Below are positions 37,448 through 47,021 of a stretch of DNA of 64,000 nt, piece by piece. Below the pieces are notes generated by a model. That model worked only from the letters and a program-made list of their open reading frames with translations, was not told the origin of the DNA and searched no databases. The stretch is from Pseudorhodoferax sp. Leaf267. Its GTDB lineage: Bacteria > Pseudomonadota > Gammaproteobacteria > Burkholderiales > Burkholderiaceae_C. Position 1 is the first letter of the stretch; each line of letters starts with the position of its first letter. The position numbers and the translations under genes are program-made. The stretch lies in NCBI RefSeq assembly GCF_001422405.1, contig NZ_LMMV01000001.1:1293295-1357294 (forward strand), given 5' to 3'.

Positions 37448-38469
37448 GCCGTCCCTGGCTGTTCTGGATTCGAGTCCGCGGCTGGTTCGCTGCCGCGCTG
37501 CTGGCCACGGTGGCGGTCCCCGCCAGCGCGACCACCTGCACCGGCCGCTTCCCCAACCCCATCACCGACATCTGCTGGAGCTGCATCCTGCCGATCAGCA
37601 TCGGCGGCGCGCGGGTCGGCAACTTCGGCGACCAGGAGGACCTGGAGAACCCGGCCAACCCGCTGTGCAGCTGCGGCGTGAACCCGACCATCGGCCTGTC
37701 CGTCGGCTTCTGGGAGCCGGCCCGGCATGTGGAGGTCGTGCGCAAGCCGTTCTGCCTGAGCGCGCTGGGCGGCCTGGACCTGAACCCGGGCCTGCCGGCG
37801 CCGGCCGCGGCCCGCTTCACGCGCGCGGAGGGCGATGGCGATGGTGGCAGCTTCTACCAGGCGCACTGGTACACGAACCCCGTGCTGTTCTACCTGGCCG
37901 TGGTCACGGACTTCCCCTGCCTGGAGCAAGGGGGCTTCGACCTGGCCTACCTGACCGAGGTCGATCCGCTCTGGGCCGACGACGAGCTGAGCCTGATCCT
38001 GCACCCGGAGGTCCTGCTGTTCGCGAACCCGGTGGCCGTCGCCGCCTGCGCGGCCGACTGCGTGGCCGCCACGGCCGGCTTCGGGCTGCGCGAACTGTTC
38101 TGGTGCGCGGGCTGCCAGGGCGGCGTCTACCCGCTGAACGGCCATGTGCCCTACCACCTGGGCGGCGTGCGCACGGCCGCGTTGCTGGCCCAGCGCCTGG
38201 CAGCCAAGATGCACCGCGAGCTGATCGCCTGGGGCACGCATGGGTCGGCCGGGCTGTGCGGGCCGTTTTTCGCGCCGGTCATGGACAAGCGGGCCTATAA
38301 GACCCAGCTGACCTACCCGATCCCGAACACGGCCAAGGACGGCGGGCGCTGCTGCCAGCCCTTCGGCCGGACGACCGCGCTATGGGGGGCCGGCAAGGAG
38401 TTCCCGGTGCGGGGCGAGGACTTCGGGTTCATGCTGTTTCGGAAGAGGAACTGCTGTGTGGGGTACTGA
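37444..38469 (+). CDS. traU: TraU mating-pair/DNA transfer protein
   Basis: This 341-residue cysteine-rich periplasmic protein has a signal peptide ending PASA and the strongly conserved TraU start TGRFPNPITDICWSCILPIS. Many cysteines follow, including NCC near the C-terminus. TraU is needed for DNA transfer more than for pilus formation. The cysteine content fits the DsbC-like and TraF thiol proteins in the same operon. Confidence 0.95.
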   Translation: MSRPWLFWIRVRGWFAAALLATVAVPASATTCTGRFPNPITDICWSCILPISIGGARVGNFGDQEDLENPANPLCSCGVNPTIGLSVGFWEPARHVEVVRKPFCLSALGGLDLNPGLPAPAAARFTRAEGDGDGGSFYQAHWYTNPVLFYLAVVTDFPCLEQGGFDLAYLTEVDPLWADDELSLILHPEVLLFANPVAVAACAADCVAATAGFGLRELFWCAGCQGGVYPLNGHVPYHLGGVRTAALLAQRLAAKMHRELIAWGTHGSAGLCGPFFAPVMDKRAYKTQLTYPIPNTAKDGGRCCQPFGRTTALWGAGKEFPVRGEDFGFMLFRKRNCCVGY

Positions 38470-39127
38470 GGCCGCCGCGGGCGCCGCACGACAACCGCGC
38501 GGCTGCGGTCGCGCCGCCATGGTGCTGCTAATGCTGCTCGCGGGGCCGGTCGCCGCCCAGCCTACAGCCCCGGCACCACCGCCCGCGCCGCCGTCCGCAC
38601 CGAATCTGGTCGCCCTGCCCCAGCCGCTGGCGCGTCCATCCGTGGACCTGGAGGCCCTGGCGCGCGGCTATGCGTCGCGCGCCGAGGCCCAGGCCGCGGA
38701 TCCAGGACTGCACGCTGGCCCCGAGCTGATCGTGTTCGTCAGCCTGTCCATGCCACGCCCGTCGCTGGAGCGTGTGCTGGACCAGGCGGCCCAGGCCGGG
38801 GCCCGCGTGGTGCTGCGCGGCTTCGTGCAGGGCTCGCTGCGCCAGACGGTCACGCAGCTGCAGGCGCTGATCGGCCCGCGCCGCATCGCCGTGCAGATCG
38901 ATCCGCCGGCCTTTGACCGCTTCGGCATCACGCAGGTGCCCAGCGTGGTGCTGGTGCGCGACGGCACGCGCCCGCCGCCCTGCGCGGCCGGGCACTGCGC
39001 GCCGCCCGGAGAGCACCTGCGCGTGGCCGGCGACGTGAGCCTGGACTATGCGCTGGCCCACATGCAGCGCACCGCGCCCGGCTTCCAGGCCGAGACCGCG
39101 AGGTTCCTGGCGCGGCTGCAACGCTGA
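38456..39127 (+). CDS. trbC: TrbC (F-type) periplasmic protein
   Basis: This 223-residue protein starts at GTG 38456, 5 bases after GGAAGAGGA and inside the end of traU. It has a signal segment (about 21-35), a Pro-rich stretch, and a TrbC domain with LIVFVSLSMP, ARVVLRGFVQGS, VQIDPPAFDRFGI and QVPSVVLV. The fold is thioredoxin-like but without a CXXC. TrbC works with TraW in pilus assembly; the two are adjacent genes or fused in different elements. Confidence 0.9.
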   Translation: MWGTEAAAGAARQPRGCGRAAMVLLMLLAGPVAAQPTAPAPPPAPPSAPNLVALPQPLARPSVDLEALARGYASRAEAQAADPGLHAGPELIVFVSLSMPRPSLERVLDQAAQAGARVVLRGFVQGSLRQTVTQLQALIGPRRIAVQIDPPAFDRFGITQVPSVVLVRDGTRPPPCAAGHCAPPGEHLRVAGDVSLDYALAHMQRTAPGFQAETARFLARLQR

Positions 39128-39137
39128 GGGGCTCGCC

Positions 39138-41546
39138 ATGCAGTGCCTGCGCCATCGCCTGCTGCAACGCGCCGTGCTAGGGGGCGTGCTGGCGGCCTGG
39201 ATGCTCGTGTCCGTCGCGCGGCCGGCGTGGGCCGATCCCGCGCTGCAGGCGGCCCAGGCCGCGCACGCCGAGGGTCTGGCGGCCGGCCAAGCCGTGCAGT
39301 CCACGGTGCGCGACAGCCTGACCACGCCCCGCGCGTCCGAGGTCGTGCCGGGCTACACGGCCGCGCCGCCGGAGCGGGCCTACTTCGGGCAGCCGCTGTC
39401 CGGCGCCAGCGAGGCACGGCGGGCCGCTTGTCTGCTTTCACCCCACGACCCGATGTGCCAGGCGCTGCTGGGCGCGCAGGCGTCGGCCCAGACACCGCGA
39501 CCCGCCGTGCCGGCCTACGACCCCGCCGTGCTCGGCGCCGCCCGCATCGCCGGCAACCCGGCCGCCGTGCTGGAAGACATCGGCCAGTTCTACAGCGGCT
39601 GCCAGGTCGACACCGTGGTCACGGCCGCGACCGAGCCCCGGACCTGCCGCCAGTACAGCGGTGCGACGCCGCAGTCCTGCGACCGCACGCTAGCCGTTGA
39701 GGTCGCGCGCACGAGCAGCTGCGCGCCGGGCGACTGGCTGGCGCAGGCGACCAGCGGCGCGCTGGCCCTGGCGGTGCAGTGCAAGCCGGATGCGGCGGCC
39801 GCGCGCTTGCGCCTCATGGAGCGCGGCACCGTGCTGGCGTACCTCGACGTCGACCTGGACCGGCTCTCCACCTCGCCGGAGCCAGTCCACACGCTGCCCG
39901 ATGGCCGCAAGGTCTGGATCGCCGACCGAGCCTGCCAGGGCCAGGACTGCAGCCTGACGGCCCACATCGCCGTACCGTCGCGCCAGGTCTGCACGTCCGT
40001 AGGCGACGGACCCGAGGTCTGCCGTGATGAGCCGCCCTTCCTGCCACGCTATGCAGCCTGCCCGGCCGGCACGCTCAGCGGCGACCGCATCCTGCAGCCG
40101 CCCGGCGATGGTGCGACGCCGCCCGACGGTCCGGCCACGCTGGACGCCGGCCGCTGCTGGGCGCCCAGCCGCACGCCGGCCGACGGTTTCGGGCAGGACG
40201 GTGCCGGCGGGTCGTCCTGGCGGCACTGGCGCATCGCCGGCCCGCGCGCCGTGTTGGGCCACCAGCCCAACCCGCGCTTCGGGCGGATCCCGACGATTGC
40301 GCTGCGTTTCGACCGGCCGCACACCACAGTCAAGGAGACCGACCGCTGGACCGACCAGTGCCCCGCCGCGCTGGGCACGGGCCGCTGCACGGTCGCCACG
40401 GCCGCGCGCTGCGTCGAAGGCCCGGCCACGCGCCAGGTCGATGGCGCGCCCGTCACGCGCGCCTGCTGGCGCTACGCGACCGATTTGTCCTGCGCCTTCG
40501 GTCGGGCGAACGACGAGTGCGCGCCGCTGGCCGCGGCCGGCTGCACGCCCAGCACTTCAGTCTGCCGCGATCTGGATCCCGCCACCGGTACCTGCCGCGT
40601 CACCGAGCAGACCTACGCCTGCCCCGTCGCGTCCACGACCTCGGCCACCGCTCGCAACTGCCCGACCGACGTGTTCTGCATCGCCGGCAGCTGCTTCGAC
40701 ACGCGGCACCCCGCCGACACCGACTTCGCGCGCAGCATGGCCTTCCTGGAGGCCGCGCGCGAGGCGGGCGTCTACCTGGACACGGACCGGCTGCAGGTCT
40801 TCAAGGGCGAGCCCAACCGCTGCCGCGACCGGCTGCTCAAGAACTGCTGCATGACCGACGGGGCCGGCCGCGGCATGCACAACCAGAGCGTGTTCGGCGT
40901 GGGCTCGCAGCTGGTCTACGACGTGCTCATGAACGCCGGCAACCGCGAGTTCCTCTACCAGGGCATGCAGGCGCTGCTGCTGAGCGGCGGTTTCAGCGGC
41001 AGCTTCACGAGCTACGGCGTCACCGTGGCCATCAACGGCACGGCCCTGCCGGCCGGCTCGGCCGTGCTGTACGCCGGCGAGAGCATGGTCGTGGCCTTCG
41101 ATCCCTGGAGCCTGGTGATCGCCATCGTGCTCTACGTCGTGATGTCGGCCATGGCCTGCGACGCCGAGGAAGGCAAGCTCGCCATGAAGGAAGGCGCGCG
41201 GCTGTGCCACGCCGTGGGGACCTACTGCTCGTCCTGCATCCGCGTGCTGGGCCGCTGCGTGTCCTGCATCACGCACACGACCAACAAGTGCTGCTTCAAC
41301 TCGGCGCTGGCCCGCATCGTGCAGGAACAGGGAAGACAGCAACTCGGCAAGGGCTGGGGCACGGCGCGCAACCCGGACTGCTCGGGCTTCACGGTCGCGC
41401 AGCTGCAGCGGCTGGACTTCGCGCGCATGGACCTGAGCGAGTTCTATGCGTCCATCGTGCCGACGCTGCCGAACGCCGGGACGATCCAGGGGCGGCAGGT
41501 CCAGCGGGCGGCGGGCTGCTACTACGGCGAGGGGCAGTGCCCATGA
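39138..41546 (+). CDS. traN: TraN mating-pair stabilisation protein
   Basis: This 802-residue outer-membrane protein contacts the recipient during mating. It has a signal peptide (about 1-32) and a very cysteine-rich body, with a conserved C-terminal part including CCFNSALARIVQEQGRQQLG and the upstream cysteine cluster CSSCIRVLGRCVSC. The ATG at 39138 has GAGGGG 8 bases upstream. Length falls between the F and SXT TraN forms. The variable middle, which may decide recipient choice, has no close match I can name. Confidence 0.94.
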   Translation: MQCLRHRLLQRAVLGGVLAAWMLVSVARPAWADPALQAAQAAHAEGLAAGQAVQSTVRDSLTTPRASEVVPGYTAAPPERAYFGQPLSGASEARRAACLLSPHDPMCQALLGAQASAQTPRPAVPAYDPAVLGAARIAGNPAAVLEDIGQFYSGCQVDTVVTAATEPRTCRQYSGATPQSCDRTLAVEVARTSSCAPGDWLAQATSGALALAVQCKPDAAAARLRLMERGTVLAYLDVDLDRLSTSPEPVHTLPDGRKVWIADRACQGQDCSLTAHIAVPSRQVCTSVGDGPEVCRDEPPFLPRYAACPAGTLSGDRILQPPGDGATPPDGPATLDAGRCWAPSRTPADGFGQDGAGGSSWRHWRIAGPRAVLGHQPNPRFGRIPTIALRFDRPHTTVKETDRWTDQCPAALGTGRCTVATAARCVEGPATRQVDGAPVTRACWRYATDLSCAFGRANDECAPLAAAGCTPSTSVCRDLDPATGTCRVTEQTYACPVASTTSATARNCPTDVFCIAGSCFDTRHPADTDFARSMAFLEAAREAGVYLDTDRLQVFKGEPNRCRDRLLKNCCMTDGAGRGMHNQSVFGVGSQLVYDVLMNAGNREFLYQGMQALLLSGGFSGSFTSYGVTVAINGTALPAGSAVLYAGESMVVAFDPWSLVIAIVLYVVMSAMACDAEEGKLAMKEGARLCHAVGTYCSSCIRVLGRCVSCITHTTNKCCFNSALARIVQEQGRQQLGKGWGTARNPDCSGFTVAQLQRLDFARMDLSEFYASIVPTLPNAGTIQGRQVQRAAGCYYGEGQCP

Positions 41547-41917
41547 ACGCCCGCGTGCTGTTCGCCGTGCCGCTGGTCCTGCTCGCGTTCGCGGGCCGGG
41601 GCGAACCGGTGCGCACGCCTGTCCCAGATGCGCGGCCGGTGCTGCTGGCGGCGCTGCAGTCGGCCGACGGGACGGCGCACGGGGTGCTGGCGGGAGAACT
41701 GGCGGGTGCGATCCGGGGGCATTTCCGGGCCAGCTCGCCGGTCTACATCGATGTGACGACGGCGCGGCGCTATGCGCAGGCCGGGTGCAGCCGGCTGACG
41801 GTACTGTTCTGGCAGGACGGCGTGCACCTGCCGGGGGCGGCCGCGCCGCGGCGACAGAGCATCGAATTCGGCATCGACTACTGCCTGGACGGGCTGCCGC
41901 CCCGGTCCCGGTCCTGA
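41543..41917 (+). CDS. Unknown exported protein between traN and traF
   Basis: This 124-residue protein has a signal peptide (MNARVLFAVPLVLLAFAGRG) and a small mature domain with two cysteines (AGCSRLTVLFWQDG; DYCLDGLPP). It occupies the position of trbE in F but does not look like TrbE, which is a small membrane protein. Translational coupling to traN by ATGA supports a role in the same process. The family is not recognised. Confidence 0.75.
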   Translation: MNARVLFAVPLVLLAFAGRGEPVRTPVPDARPVLLAALQSADGTAHGVLAGELAGAIRGHFRASSPVYIDVTTARRYAQAGCSRLTVLFWQDGVHLPGAAAPRRQSIEFGIDYCLDGLPPRSRS

Positions 41918-41925
41918 GGATGGCC

Positions 41926-42747
41926 ATGCGTCGATCGATGCGAATCTCTTCGCTGCTGTGGCTGGGCCTGGTGTCGGCCGGGCTGGCCGAGCCGCTGGCC
42001 CCGGCCTACTGGGCCGACCGCTGGCGCGGCTGGCACTTCTACGAGGAGCACGCGCCGGAGCCGGAGGCCGAACGGCCTGTGGCTACTTCTCCCGCCGTCG
42101 TTCCCCTGCGGCCGCCCGAGCTGGCCGCCTTCGAACAGCTGCAGAAGGCGGTCGAGCAGACCCGGAACATCGCCATCATGCGGCCGACCGAGGCGAACGT
42201 GCGGCGCTACATGGAGCTGGAGATGCAGGTCGTCGGCCGGGCCTCGTACTTCGCCGACGTCGCGCAGCGCGTGGCCTGGGCTACGCCGGCACTGGACCCG
42301 ACGCTGCACGGCCGGCCCGTCAATGCCACGGCGCTGGAGGTGTTTGAGCGCCAGCAGCAGGCCGAACGCGCCGCCACGGTCGCCGGCCTGGGCCGCGAGA
42401 ACGCGCTGTTCTTCTTCTACCGCGCGGACTGCCCGTACTGCCATGCGTTCGCGCCCATCCTGCAGGGCTTCGCGACGCGCCATGGGCTGCAGGTCGTGGC
42501 CATCGCGCTGGACGGCGGGCCGCTGCCGGGCTTCCCGGACGCGCGCCCGGACAACGGCATCGCCGCCGCGCTGCAGGTGACGCAGGTGCCGGCCCTGTAC
42601 CTGGCCCATCCGGCCAGTGCCACCGTCACGCCGATCGGTTTCGGCGTGCTGTCCGAGTCCCAGCTGCTGGAGCGCCTCGCGATCGTGGCGTTGCCGCGGA
42701 CCCAGGCCATGCTGCCGGGCACGACGCGGCGGCTCACGTTGCCTTAG
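41926..42747 (+). CDS. traF: TraF thioredoxin-like pilus assembly protein
   Basis: This 273-residue periplasmic protein has a signal peptide and a TraF N-terminal region (GWHFYEEHAPEPE; MRPTEANVRRYMELEMQVV). The thioredoxin-like domain carries CPYC (169-172) and VTQVPALYL as cis-proline loop. F-plasmid TraF lacks the CXXC, so this form may be redox-active. Three in-frame ATGs (41920, 41926, 41938) lie close together; 41926 best fits GAGGA at 41916-41920. Confidence 0.93.
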   Translation: MRRSMRISSLLWLGLVSAGLAEPLAPAYWADRWRGWHFYEEHAPEPEAERPVATSPAVVPLRPPELAAFEQLQKAVEQTRNIAIMRPTEANVRRYMELEMQVVGRASYFADVAQRVAWATPALDPTLHGRPVNATALEVFERQQQAERAATVAGLGRENALFFFYRADCPYCHAFAPILQGFATRHGLQVVAIALDGGPLPGFPDARPDNGIAAALQVTQVPALYLAHPASATVTPIGFGVLSESQLLERLAIVALPRTQAMLPGTTRRLTLP

Positions 42748-42755
42748 GAGATCCC

Positions 42756-44210
42756 ATGGCCTCGCTTCGTTCCCATCTTCGCCCGACCCAGCGGCGCCGG
42801 CTGCTGGCCGCCGTCTGCGCGGCGGTGCTCGCCCTGCCCGGCCCCGGCCGCGCCGACCTGAACCGCGAGGTCAACGCCATGTTCGATCAGCTCGGCGCGA
42901 TCGGCAACTACACGGCACCGGGTGCCTTCCGCGGCCAGACCTTCAACACCTACACCGGCGGCAACCTGATGATGCGCTCGCCGAACAAGGTTTACCAGCT
43001 GGCGGCCGTGCAGTTCCCGAGCGCGCGCGCCGGCTGCGGCGGCATCGACGTGTTCGGCGGCAGCTTCAGCCACATCTCGGCGGACGAGTTCAAGAACATG
43101 TTGCGCAACATCACGGCGGCCCTGCCCGGCATCGCGTTCCAGTTGGCCCTGGAGGCGGTCTCGCCGCTGCTGGGCGGGCTGACGAAGTGGGCCAAGGGCC
43201 TGGAGACCTGGATCAACAACGCGCGCATGAACTCCTGCGAGACGGCCAAGGCCCTGGTCAGCACGGCCGCCGAGGCAGCCGGCTACAGCAGCCAGGAGAG
43301 CTGCGCCGACCTGGCCATCGAGATGGGCCTGGAAAGCGACCGCGACGCGGCGCGCCGGCGTTGTTCGACGGGCCGGCCCGGCGTGCTGGCGTCGGCACGG
43401 TCCTCGGGGGATGCGAACGTGCGCAACAAGGCACCCTTCGTGGGCAATTTGACCTGGAAAGCGCTGCAGCATGCCGGCTCCACGCTGACCGACGCCGAGC
43501 GCGAGCTGATCATGAGCATGGTCGGCACCGTGGTGTTCCATCCCGAGGAGTCCGGCCGCGACCCCGAGCCGATCGCACCGACGCTGACCTCGATCAGCCA
43601 GCTGTTGTACGGCCAGGCGGCCGGCACCGGCAACCAGGTCATCCAGCACCTGCTGCGCTGCCCAGACCCGGCCGACTGCATGGCTGTGACGCTGGACCAG
43701 ACCTACGCCCATGTGCCGTTCACGGCCCGCGTGGAGACCCTGATGCGCTCGATCGCGGACAAGATCGCCACGCGCACCGCGATCCCCAACAACTCGGCCG
43801 AGGTCGGCTTCGTGAACATGACGGCCGAGCCGGTCTACCGCATGCTGTCCATCGGCACCAGCATCCCGGGATCCGGCCTGGCCGACAGCCTGATCGCCCA
43901 GTACCGCGACGTGATCGCGGCCGACTACGCCTATGTGTTCCTCGAACGCCACCTGCGCGTCGGGCTGGCGGCCCTGGCCAAGGACTACACGCTGCAGCAG
44001 GGCCAGCGCGAGCAGGCCGCGCAGATCCGCCAGCGCGCCCAGGCCCTGCTGCTGCAGCTGTCCCAGGAGAAGGGCCTGCTGTACCAGAAGGTCGGTTCCT
44101 TCCGGGCGGTCGCCAGCCACCTGGAACAGCTGGAGCGCCAGCTGCGCTCCAGCATGCCGCAGCATGTGATGGACATGCTGGGGCAGCAGGCCGCGTACCA
44201 GGGGCGGTAG
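42756..44210 (+). CDS. traH: TraH pilus assembly protein
   Basis: This 484-residue exported protein is needed for pilus assembly with TraF and TraG. It has a signal peptide (about 1-33), the TraH sequence NYTAPGAFRGQTFNTYTGG, and CGGIDVFGGSFSHI with its conserved cysteine. The C-terminal third is helical (coiled-coil-like). AGGAG is 5 bases before the ATG. It is 8 bases after traF. Confidence 0.95.
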   Translation: MASLRSHLRPTQRRRLLAAVCAAVLALPGPGRADLNREVNAMFDQLGAIGNYTAPGAFRGQTFNTYTGGNLMMRSPNKVYQLAAVQFPSARAGCGGIDVFGGSFSHISADEFKNMLRNITAALPGIAFQLALEAVSPLLGGLTKWAKGLETWINNARMNSCETAKALVSTAAEAAGYSSQESCADLAIEMGLESDRDAARRRCSTGRPGVLASARSSGDANVRNKAPFVGNLTWKALQHAGSTLTDAERELIMSMVGTVVFHPEESGRDPEPIAPTLTSISQLLYGQAAGTGNQVIQHLLRCPDPADCMAVTLDQTYAHVPFTARVETLMRSIADKIATRTAIPNNSAEVGFVNMTAEPVYRMLSIGTSIPGSGLADSLIAQYRDVIAADYAYVFLERHLRVGLAALAKDYTLQQGQREQAAQIRQRAQALLLQLSQEKGLLYQKVGSFRAVASHLEQLERQLRSSMPQHVMDMLGQQAAYQGR

Positions 44211-44246
44211 GCGGAGCGGGACCGCTCGGGCAGCGAGGAAGCCACC

Positions 44247-47018
44247 GTGTGGGAGATCTACGCCTACCAGAACGCCGACAGCCTGTTCGGCGTGTTCAAT
44301 GCCGCGGCGGCCATCCACGGCTCCAGCGACTACGCGGCCGCGCTGGCAGCCGTGGGCTTCAGCGGCTTCTGCGCGGCGCTGGTCGCCTACGCCTTTGCGC
44401 CCGAGAAGCTGCAGGGCTGGAAATGGCTGGGCACGGTGGTGCTGGTGTTCGGCCTGCTGATCGTGCCCAAGGTAACGGTCGGCGTCGTGGACAAGACCGG
44501 TGGCTCGGCCGTCAAGGTGGTCGACAACGTCCCCTTCGGCGTGGCCGTGCTGGGTGGCCTGACCAGCACCATCGGCCACACGCTGACGGGGCTGTTCGAG
44601 ACCGCGTTCCAGGTGATCCCGGGCGCGGGCGCGCTGCCGGCCGAGCTGGCTTACCAGCGCAATGGGCTGATGTTCGGCAATCGGCTGCTGCGCACAAGCG
44701 GCCAGTTGGTATTCCCCGACCCGGGCTTCCGGACCGACCTGGTGAACTTCATCCACAACTGCACCAGCTACGACCTGATCGATGGCACGCTGGACCCGGC
44801 GGTGTTCTCGGCGTCGACGGATGTCTGGGCGCTGATGGGGTCGCCGAACCCGGCGCGTTTCAGCACCGTGGCCGGCGCAGGCGGCGGTGTGGGCGTGGCC
44901 ACCTGCCCGGACGTGTACCAACATCTGAACGGCCGGCTGCCGGCCCAACTGACGCGGCTCGAGGGCAGGCTGGCCTTCCAGCTGAACCCGACTTTGCCCA
45001 CCGCGGCGGCTGCGGCCGTGATCGCCGGCCAGGTGCAGCAGGCCTACCTCAAGAACGGCATCGCCGACGCCTCGGCGACCGCCGCCGACCTCGTGCGCCA
45101 GAACGCCATGCTGAACGCACTGGAGGACACAGGCCGGCTGATCGGCCAGAAGACCAACGACCCGGCGTCCATGGTGCTGGCGGTCGGCCGCGCCCAGGCC
45201 ATCGCGCAGATGAACGCGTCCTGGCTGAACTACGGCAAGGTGGCCGAGCAGGCCCTGCCCGTGTTCCGCAACGTGGTCGAGGCCGTCACCTATGCGCTGT
45301 TCCCGCTGTTCGTGCTGTTGCTGCTGTTGACCAGCGGGCGCGACACGCTGATGGCCTTCAAGGGCTACCTGGCGATCCTGATCTGGATCCAGCTGTGGCC
45401 ACCGCTGTACGCGATCCTGAACTACATGGCGTCGATCTATGCGGCCTATGACCTCGCGGCGGCGGCCGACCTGGGCGCCGGCGCGCGCGGGCTGGCGCTG
45501 CAGACAGCCTCGGTCGTCTACCAGCGCGCCGTGTCCGGCGAGGCCGTGGTCGGCTACCTGGCGATCAGCATCCCGTTCATCGCCTGGGCCGCGCTCAAGC
45601 GCATGGAGAACTTCGGGACTGCGCTGGTGGGTGGGTTGTCCGGGCTGCAGGGGGCGTTGTCGGGGTCGACCTCCTCGTCGGCCGTGGGCAATCAAAGCCT
45701 CGGCAATGTGTCCATGGACCAGCTGCAGCTGGCACCGAACCGCAGCTCGGCCTTCATGGGCAGCTGGCAGCACGACCTCAGCGGCAACCAGTTCTCGGCC
45801 AGCGCGCTGAGCGGGGTCACCGCCGTCAGCCTGCTGCGCAACCAGGGCTTCGCCTCGCGCGTGGTGTCGATGCGCGTGTCGGAGCAGGATGTGCAGGATG
45901 CCAGCCGGCAGGTGGATGCGGCGCGCAGCGACGCCGTAGCGGCCAGCCAAGAGCGCTCGACGGTGCTGGCGGATGTGTTCAGCAAGGGGGTGGCGAAGCT
46001 GCAGGCCTCGCGCCGGAGCAGCGGGGCTACGTCGTCGAGCTACGAGCAGTTGGGGGAGTCGTTGAACCAGCTGGACCAGATGAGCCGCAGCATCGCCGAG
46101 ACGACGGGGCTGTCGCAGACGCAGGTCGCACGCATCGCCCTGGGTGCTTCAGGCAGCCTTGGGCTTAGCACGCCGTTCGGTGGTGCGCATGGCAATGCGA
46201 ACGTGGACAAAAATTACAACGCCGGCCTGTCGTCCGAGGAGCAACGCGCACTGGCGTCCATGAGCAGCGAGCAGATCGCCGCGTTCCGTCAGTTCGGCGA
46301 CCGGGTGGCGCGCGACAGCAGCTTCGTACAGGTCATGACACAGGATGCGCGCGAAGCGCAGGAGCTTTCCGCGCGGCTGTCCACGTCCGCCGCCCGGTCC
46401 GAGCGCGCCGACACCAGCCTGGCGGAGCGCACGGCCTACGCTGAACGCGTCTCGACCGCCTACGAACGCGGCGAAACGATTGCGATCGACATTGCGCAGG
46501 ATCCGCACAATTTGCGGATGTTCAGCCGCTACGCAGAACAGTACGGCGGCAGCAGCGCGTCGGCTCAGGTGCTGATGGCGTCCGAACTGGCCAGGCAGGC
46601 CCTGAAACCGCAGCGCAGGTTCTCCGACGGCACGGCCCTACCGACCAGCTTCACCGAGCCGGTCGAGACACACCAACGACATGTCCAACGTCAAATGCTG
46701 TCGCTGGACCCGTCGCGACAGCACGACGCCAACGTGGCTCAGGTCCGGCGCTCGGGTGGTTCGCAGCCGTCCACCGCTAGCGGGGGACTGCCGTCCGCGT
46801 TGCGCGGCGAGGTGCAGGACGAGGGCGCGCGGATCCGAAGCGCCGTGGAGGAGAATCGAACGCAGGCCGGCGAGCAGATGCAGACGACGCAGACCCCGGA
46901 AGGCACGCTGGTATCGAACCGCTCGCTGATCAAGCGATCCATGGACCAAGTCCAGCAGGACGTCACGCCGGTGATCGAGGACGCCAAGCAAGCAGTCCAG
47001 GATGCCTTCAAGAAGTGA
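44247..47018 (+). CDS. traG: TraG mating-pair stabilisation and pilus assembly protein
   Basis: This 923-residue inner-membrane protein has an N-terminal part (1 to about 460) with several membrane segments that serves pilus assembly, and a long hydrophilic C-terminal part that in F acts in mating-pair stabilisation and entry exclusion. It begins MWEIYAYQNADSLFGVFNA, typical of TraG. The GTG start at 44247 follows GAGGAA. The C-terminal tail is rich in Ser, Gln and Ala and partly coiled coil. It is the last gene of the operon on this strand. Confidence 0.94.
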   Translation: MWEIYAYQNADSLFGVFNAAAAIHGSSDYAAALAAVGFSGFCAALVAYAFAPEKLQGWKWLGTVVLVFGLLIVPKVTVGVVDKTGGSAVKVVDNVPFGVAVLGGLTSTIGHTLTGLFETAFQVIPGAGALPAELAYQRNGLMFGNRLLRTSGQLVFPDPGFRTDLVNFIHNCTSYDLIDGTLDPAVFSASTDVWALMGSPNPARFSTVAGAGGGVGVATCPDVYQHLNGRLPAQLTRLEGRLAFQLNPTLPTAAAAAVIAGQVQQAYLKNGIADASATAADLVRQNAMLNALEDTGRLIGQKTNDPASMVLAVGRAQAIAQMNASWLNYGKVAEQALPVFRNVVEAVTYALFPLFVLLLLLTSGRDTLMAFKGYLAILIWIQLWPPLYAILNYMASIYAAYDLAAAADLGAGARGLALQTASVVYQRAVSGEAVVGYLAISIPFIAWAALKRMENFGTALVGGLSGLQGALSGSTSSSAVGNQSLGNVSMDQLQLAPNRSSAFMGSWQHDLSGNQFSASALSGVTAVSLLRNQGFASRVVSMRVSEQDVQDASRQVDAARSDAVAASQERSTVLADVFSKGVAKLQASRRSSGATSSSYEQLGESLNQLDQMSRSIAETTGLSQTQVARIALGASGSLGLSTPFGGAHGNANVDKNYNAGLSSEEQRALASMSSEQIAAFRQFGDRVARDSSFVQVMTQDAREAQELSARLSTSAARSERADTSLAERTAYAERVSTAYERGETIAIDIAQDPHNLRMFSRYAEQYGGSSASAQVLMASELARQALKPQRRFSDGTALPTSFTEPVETHQRHVQRQMLSLDPSRQHDANVAQVRRSGGSQPSTASGGLPSALRGEVQDEGARIRSAVEENRTQAGEQMQTTQTPEGTLVSNRSLIKRSMDQVQQDVTPVIEDAKQAVQDAFKK

Positions 47019-47021
47019 GGA

